A model generated the notes under the pieces. The model was not told the origin of the DNA, ran no database searches, and saw only the letters and a list, made by a program, of their open reading frames with translations. Position numbers and translations under genes: made by a program. 64,000 nucleotides of DNA from Diplolepis rosae. Its lineage: Eukaryota > Arthropoda > Insecta > Hymenoptera > Diplolepididae. This document shows positions 58,356-64,000 of this stretch, piece by piece (within the stretch, counting starts at the first letter, position 1; every line of letters starts with the position of its first letter). The stretch is taken from the NCBI GenBank assembly GCA_030998225.1, contig JAPYXD010000742.1, forward strand, positions 4,774,001 through 4,838,000, given 5' to 3'.

Positions 58356-59738
58356 CTTGTAAAAAGTTACACATTTTAAAAATTACACGAAATTTTCTTG
58401 CATAATGTTTAACCCCAAAATAGAATTTAGGGATAAATTTCTAAAAATATTTTTATCAGTTAACAAAATACTGTGAAGACACACTTTAAAAAACCTTTTA
58501 AAATGTTAATTTTTTATACAGATATTAATATCCTTCAAAGAGATCAAAATTTGACGTTTTTCGTAATATCTCTCTATAAAATTGATATTTTGCTTTTAAA
58601 CTGAGCTCATTAGATGCAACATTTTATTAACTTTCATGCTATCATTTTTAAAAAGTTTTACCTTTTAAGTAGATAAAATAAGACAGTTCAAGAAAAGTTG
58701 AAACTCCAGGTAAACCTGTAATTTCCGATGATATCTTAAGTTTACAAATTGTCATGTAATAGACGATAAATAAAAAAAAATTATTTTATGTACCCAGGAA
58801 ACAAAAAGCGATAGGCTAAAATCGCTGTGAATTGCGTATTTTTAAATTGCAGATTCAAAATATTTCCGTTTAATTGTGTTGTGGACGTTCGAATCGGTAA
58901 GTTTTTTCAACTGGAAATTTGATCCCAGACCGATTATTATATTATTATATTATATTGTATATTATATTATATTGCTCTGACATTGGCGGAATAATGAATG
59001 GACAGATATATGCATTCAGAACGATGAAGAGGGGAGATTATTTATTGACTCTTCTAAACAAAGTTGAAAAGTAGTATTGCTTCATAATTCCAACATTTAT
59101 GCTGTAATTCTAATAGCACATTCTACAGAGCTAAAAGAGGACTGTTGAAGTCCTGTTGTTGACTGTGATTGATTGTCCTGACTGTTGAATCCAACTAGTT
59201 TTGCAAAAAATCAGATAACCAGAACATAAATAGCAAAGGGCATAGCGGGATAGTCAAGCATTCCGGTTCATAAGAGGCAAGGGGACTCACAATAATCAAG
59301 CCATTTGGTTCGTTAGAGGCGAGGAGAATCACGATAATGCTTGGATTACTAAATAGAGGACAGAATCAACTACTCTGCCAATGGAAAAATTATATATGAT
59401 TCATATTTAAACATAATTAATAGAAATTAAATGAAATCCATAAATTCGATCAAAGAATTCGGGTTTAATAATACTAGCCTAGTATCAAGGCTTCGCTATC
59501 AATGTTATCCTATATCGAATTTAATTAGTATTCGCTATTTTTAAGTACTTAATGAGTGATCCAACAAGGCGCAACATATGAATGTTTTAGAAATCGAAAT
59601 TAAACGAAAATTAATTAATTCACGCGTCTTTTCATGTTTGTTTATTTTTCTTTACACCGAATGGAAACTCAAAAATATAAGCGTGTTGAAAATATTTTGG
59701 ACTAACATGGATATAGCAATTGAAATTTTATCTTTCAG
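58356..59738. other. Intergenic or intron, with a TTATA microsatellite
   Basis: A (TATTA)n run lies at about 58936-58974. A candidate untranslated exon is seen at about 58853-58910 between 'aaattgcag' and the good donor 'aatcg-gtaagt'; it has no coding frame linking it to the 59.7 kb exon. Otherwise nothing is recognised. Confidence 0.4.
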
Positions 59739-59979
59739 AAGATATGTGGCCTGACCCAACGGATACTTCTGTAAGAAAACCACGTAGATTGAAAGGAACA
59801 CCAGCCAATAGATATATGAGTATCCTAGGCTTTCTTGGAGCTGGTATTACTTTTTTAATAACCTATTCCTTGAGGTAAGAATTTTTCTCATCGCGCTGTT
59901 TCACTTTATTTACCTATATTCCAATTTCAGAAAATATTTTTGTTTTCTATGGAGTATATGGCAGCGTGAACGCAACTAG
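59739..59979 (+). CDS. Host gene, last two exons: small single-pass membrane protein, unknown
   Basis: Exon a (59739-59874) follows 'ttatctttcag' and ends at 'ttgag-gtaaga'. The 56 bp intron ends 'ccaatttcag', and exon b (59931-59979) closes at TAG. The phases fit: AG plus A forms an arginine codon. Only one frame of exon a is open. It encodes DMWPDPTDTSVRKPRRLKG, then a hydrophobic segment ILGFLGAGITFLITYSL (a likely membrane helix), and a short basic and aromatic tail ending WQRERN. The ATG at 59744 could be the start, giving 59 residues; otherwise an upstream exon supplies one base of the first codon. Composition is unlike the repeats around it. I do not recognise the family. A short mitochondrial or secretory membrane protein is a guess only. 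Confidence 0.6.
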
Positions 59980-60129
59980 AGCGGACTAATAACGTGTTAC
60001 ATTATTGCTCTCTATTCGATTCATTAACCGATTTTATGAAAGCTGGTATAAAGGAACGCGACCCAGGAAATGGGGCCTCCGTATAAGAATATTTTTTAAG
60101 TAGCTGCATATGATATTAACCGAATTCAA

Positions 60130-60330
60130 ATGGTTTAAGTTTTCTGTTGTGTGGATTTCCTCCCTTGCAATTAGTAATAATTACAGCTTTTGTTTTCTCC
60201 ATATTTATAATGAGATTCAATATTTCCAAGGTTCCACCAAAAAACATAATCTTTTGCAGATCTGAGTAACGAAATTTTTACAGAGCTATGGATGCAGCGG
60301 TTTCTAGCTCCTTGTTTAACCCAGTAAATT
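60130..60330 (-). pseudogene. Possible reverse transcriptase fragment
   Basis: A minus-strand frame gives LNLIINMEKTKAVIIT, similar to the 'IN..KTK' block after the catalytic motif of non-LTR reverse transcriptases. Too short to name a clade, and no catalytic YADD-type motif is seen. Confidence 0.35.
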
Positions 60331-60534
60331 TACAAACTTGATTCATACTATTATTTATTGTTGATATAAATTTGCATTAAGGGGGTCGTCTACCTTCGAG
60401 CCGAGAATTTTAGCCTATTTTTGCAAATGAATTGCAAAAACACTACTAAAGATATTCACGCCAGTTAAAATTTTTTTTATTATTACGTTTTTTCTTCGAA
60501 AAAATCTATTTTTCACTTGATAATAAATGCATCC

Positions 60535-60805
60535 GCAAAATGGCCGGGACTAGTCGCGAAATATCAAGTGCCATGTGCAATGGACGAGAATCATGATGAA
60601 TACTAGATTAGATTCGAGTGTACGCATGAAAACTCGTATTCGCACCAGTCACATAAAATAGAATACGTGCCAATGCACACAATTCGGGAAAATACGAGAC
60701 TCGCAACAATGCTCGCAGGACTGATCGCGCCTCGGCTTCGGTCTCCTGTGAGCATTGTCGCTCGTCGCGCAATGACCCTCATTGTGCGCCTAGGCACGTA
60801 AAATA
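60535..60805 (+). repeat. Dispersed repeat of about 300 bp, copy 2
   Basis: Second copy of 30720-31060, missing part of the CpG-rich loop. The ORF at 60603-60797 (minus) is within it and is not a gene. Confidence 0.75.
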
Positions 60806-61699
60806 CGTAATATACAATTTACTACATCAACTTGAGCTGACGTATATTCATTTTTTTAACCTTTTGACCTTGCTCATAATCTCTTCTTTTTTTGAAGTGC
60901 TACCCTTTAGATTCTGCATAAATGGCATTTTATTTGTAAAGCAGTGACACATACATCGAAAACTTTATTGTTATAGAAAGGATGAGAGCTAGTATTTTTT
61001 CATCTTTGTTGCTCCTAGCTAGGTTAAATGAATATTTAAAAAATAGCTGTATCACTACGCAAGTAGTAAAATATGTTCACAAAGAGAGCAGACACGTAAA
61101 AGCCGCTCAAGTGTAGGGAGCTGTAGAAAGTAACGCTAGACGCGAACTATAAATTGCTTCCCCGATGAAGGATTCCACGTCTCACAGTGTTCAAATTCAG
61201 AACCCACGATCGTACTCGTCTACAGATGAGATATCTCAACGGATTTCAATTTTTTTTTAAATGATCAGCATTATATCTTTTGATACACCGCTAAATTTGA
61301 TTTTCCAATCAATTTTTGCGTATAAAAAACGCGAGACGGTGAAATATCTCGAAAGGATAGCGTTTTTGAAAGAAACGTTTAGGGGCACTTTTCATATTTT
61401 GAATCTTAGCAACACTGAGTGTTCTCAGGTACCATCTGACATTTGCACTGGAAATTTTGACATTTTTTACCATAATCACCTTGAGAACCTTTTGTCATTT
61501 GAACGTTATTTATGGTGTTCACCGTGACTTGAAAATTGTGTCACAGCAAAATAATGGAATTTACTCGTGAAAATTATTGTAAGATTGGCATGCGACATGC
61601 TGTGAGATTGAAGCAATCAACCTTAGGCCAGTGTGCTCAGATCGGACACGCGTACCATGCGCACACAATTACAGGCTACGTCCGTGTGAATAAAGTAGG
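60806..61699. other. Stretch without a recognised gene
   Basis: One 88-codon plus-strand frame (61261-61527) has blocks such as NLSNTECSQVPSDI, but I cannot tie it to a family. It lacks context for a gene. Confidence 0.35.
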
Positions 61700-62245
61700 A
61701 GCTGTAAGTTCGGTTGCGCGCGCAACCGACTTCTCCTCTTCTAAATTCGAAAACTCGGAGATGCTCGGGAAACTTCGACTCTCTCCTTATTTCGTCTATA
61801 TATAGCATATACGAACTGAAGTAAAAGCAAGCGTTCCCTAACTTTCTTAGTTTCTGCGATTTCTTCGATTCGATGTCTCGTGTCTCGTGCATCTCGTCAT
61901 TTGCACGCGCGGCGACTTCTGTTTACGAAATTTGACAGCTAACAAATTTTGTAAAAGATCTTAAATAATGTTGATGACGTGACATAAATTTTATGAATTT
62001 CAGGAAATGTTAAATAATTATTTCGAGTGTGTGATCTGCTAGGACTATTTATTTGAAACTTTTTGTTTGTAGAATTTAAATGCTGAATTTAAGGTTAGGT
62101 TAATAACCTGTTGTATTTAAGTAGTTTTATTTTGAAAATTTCTTTGATTTTACTCAATTGATTTTGAATATTGTAAATTTAGAATGTTAATTAATTGTAT
62201 TTTTATGTAAATTTTTAAAATAATAATAGTAATTTTTATTGTTTT
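61700..62245 (-). repeat. Dispersed repeat, inverted copy with the empty LTR site
   Basis: Reverse complement of 9070-9519 joined to 10498-10570. It includes the TATA-like 'ctatatatag' at about 61795 and reads continuously over the point where the solo LTR sits at 9520. ORFs inside are short and unsupported. Confidence 0.75.
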
Positions 62246-62798
62246 TTAAGACTAGACGGCTGCGCTAGAGTCAGCGAAATAAAATGGTGAACGTTTCGAA
62301 TCATTTCATTGTGAACTGAGCGAGTAATAGCGAGTTATATTTTAAAAAACCATTTTAGTTCTTAAATCCTTTATTTTTCCCTCTTGCTTCATTTTGACTC
62401 TTTCTGAAAAAGAAAAAAAACATTAAAAAGAAATTCAATATTTTTTATTATAGAGATTTAAAATCTTACCATTCTCCATGCCATAAATTATTCCTGTTCT
62501 CATTTATCAATCGTTTAGAGCAACAAAGCTCTTTATTTTTTTTAAATTCATATTTTTTATCACACGCTACAAAGGTGAGCTTCTTGCTCTCACAGTTGAT
62601 TCCAATTTTCAACTATTTACACTTGTGTGTATGAATAATAAATTCACTCACTGTTGTTTGAAATTCTGCCGCACTTTCGACAATATTTTTAAAAGATGAC
62701 ACATTTAATTTTAATATTTGTACTATTTTTTCAAAAATGACATTTGGAAACCTAACCTGTACCATATTTAAAATTGAATATGGACAGGTTTCACTATT
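62246..62798. other. AT-rich stretch with a small hairpin
   Basis: A hairpin at 62755-62791 pairs 'acctgtaccatattt' with 'aatatggacaggt'. No gene is recognised. Confidence 0.45.
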
Positions 62799-64000
62799 TT
62801 TTTTTTGTTTTTCTTTTTGTTTTTTTTTTTTTTTGGTGAGGAGGAAAAATGGCAAAATATTTTATAGACGTTGTACAGGACTCTTCTAGGACGGGTCTAG
62901 GCATACCTGTTAAAACCAAAAAACCCCCTCTCTTGAACCAATACACCACCCGCGGAACCGCCTTTCGGATTTAAACTTCACGGGTGGTTGGTTCCATTAA
63001 AGTCGCGTACGACTCTTCCGTCATCCGTTCGCTCGGAACCTACATCCGCGGCCACACGCCCACTAGGCAAACCGACCAGCCGCGCCACCCAGGGGAGAAA
63101 ACATACAGATTCCACCCCCGAACGACGCGGACAGCCAAGTCTACCCGAGACGCAGGACCGCGGGTGCAGGCCCCGATGCGATTTCTACTGGCCCTCCCCG
63201 TTGTTTCGCTCCCGACGCCCATCAAGCTCTCTCGTCTTCATCACAAGTGTGACGAATGACTCGATGAGCATCCAGAACCGTTCAGACTGGAGCATGAGAG
63301 GGACCATCGTGTCAGGAGTAAGTTCGGAACCCACCGCCTGACCGAGGACCTCCCTAGCCACACGCCATTTTGCGCAGACGAAGAGTGCGTGCTCTGCGTT
63401 ATCCACCGGGAAATCGCAGTAGCAACACGTCTCCTCGTTTCTCTTCTTAAAGCGCCTCAGGCACGCGTTAAAACAGCCATGGCCCGAGAGCGCTTGCGCC
63501 AAGTAAAAGCCGACTTCCCCGTGCTTTCTGTTCAGCCAAGTGGCGAGCTCCGGGATCTGGCGGTAGGTCCATCTCCCTGTCTGCTCACCATGCCATCTCA
63601 TCTGCCATTTCTCGACGAGTCTGCGCCTTCCATCCTTGCGGATGGCCTCCTTCGCGCGAGCGATTTCCTGCAGGTCTGCGCAGGTAAGCTCCTTGCGAAG
63701 CTGAAAGGTCTCTTTCCTTTCCTCCGCCAATAAATCTATTGGCGGGACGCTCGCTAGGACCAGCGCAGCGCTCGTCGAGATAGTTCTATATGCCGAAACT
63801 ATTCTCAGCGCGACAAGTCTCTATGCTGAGAACAGCTTCTTCTGGATAGCATGGTTTTGCCAGGCATTGGCCCAGACGTGAGCTGCATAAAGCAGCTTCG
63901 AATGGACCACGCTAGCCACCAATCTTCTTTTCGCTTCCCTGGGTCCACCAATGTTTGGCATAAGCCGGGTCAAGATCGCTCCACATTGGATGGCTTTGGC
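62799..64000 (-). mobile_element. 3' end of an R1-type non-LTR retrotransposon
   Basis: The coding part (63999-63185, minus) continues off the window. After it come about 350 bp of 3' untranslated sequence and an A-rich tail (62834-62799, read as T on the plus strand). The body is GC-rich, unlike the surroundings, which suggests a younger insertion. No target duplication can be tested because the 5' end is outside. Confidence 0.85.
63185..63999 (-). pseudogene. Non-LTR retrotransposon ORF2, C-terminal part
   Basis: Enters the window with CGAILTRLMPNIGGPREAKR, then SKLLYAAHVWANAW, RIVSAYRTISTSAALVLASV and PIDLLAEERKE, the usual region between the reverse transcriptase and the C-terminus of R1/I-type ORF2 proteins. 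The C-terminal zinc knuckle is visible as CCYCDFPVDNAEHALFVC (C-x2-C, then H-x4-C). TAG at 63821-63823 interrupts the frame where an arginine-rich block normally continues. The catalytic reverse transcriptase and endonuclease domains would lie beyond 64000. Apart from that stop the frame is intact, so the copy is fairly recent. Confidence 0.85.

Noticed and set aside
1..64000. CRISPR arrays, operons, riboswitches or other prokaryotic features
   Set aside because: The sequence is eukaryotic by introns and transposon content; no regularly spaced short repeats with unique spacers were seen.

Overview
This is eukaryotic, AT-rich nuclear DNA, most probably from an insect. The evidence is short introns with GT-AG borders, animal-type transposons (P/THAP, mariner, piggyBac-like, hAT-like, non-LTR of the R1 type) and no prokaryotic gene layout. 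A hymenopteran is possible, but the sequence alone does not settle the order. Nearly everything recognisable is mobile-element material in several generations of nesting. I see one good candidate for a host gene: two short exons at 59739-59979 that encode the end of a small single-pass membrane protein.

Layout. 1-9000: AT-rich DNA with inverted-repeat elements, including TTAA-flanked elements at 3924, 5105 and 7585 and a 1.6 kb foldback at 5639-7221. 9070-10570: a dispersed repeat split by a 978 bp solo LTR; the empty site is preserved, inverted, at 61.8 kb. 11.2-24.7 kb: a nest of P-superfamily elements. A 7 kb P element (11331-18360, 8 bp target duplication) carries a decayed multi-exon THAP transposase on the minus strand and itself contains a second solo LTR, a TA-flanked MITE and a hAT fragment. 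A second P element (20791-22673) has a perfect 8 bp duplication, and a 1712 bp stretch containing most of it is present twice without a visible difference. A third, short P element lies at 23987-24662. 25086-25795 is a hAT-like MITE.

28582-32941 is a 4.36 kb element with long terminal inverted repeats. It holds a spliced plus-strand gene starting with a SAP-like domain, plus a convergent small spliced gene. 33.8-36 kb has tRNA-like and 5S-like sequences. 37475-45672 is a tandem double copy of a roughly 4 kb non-autonomous element. 46794-50354 is a 3.56 kb element with 0.4 kb terminal inverted repeats and a broken transposase (Sola-like). 52254-56111 is a CAC-ended element with a decayed transposase of a family widespread in arthropods, and a deleted mariner sits inside it. 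62799-64000 is the 3' end of an R1-type non-LTR retrotransposon.

The strongest results are the target-site and empty-site reconstructions, which date insertions relative to each other. The least explained objects are the SAP-gene element at 28.6-32.9 kb, the tandem 4 kb element with 5 bp flanking duplications, and the near-perfect duplication at 18.5-22.1 kb. All coding regions except the 59.7 kb exons carry stops, frameshifts or deletions. Family names rest on remembered motifs, not on searches.
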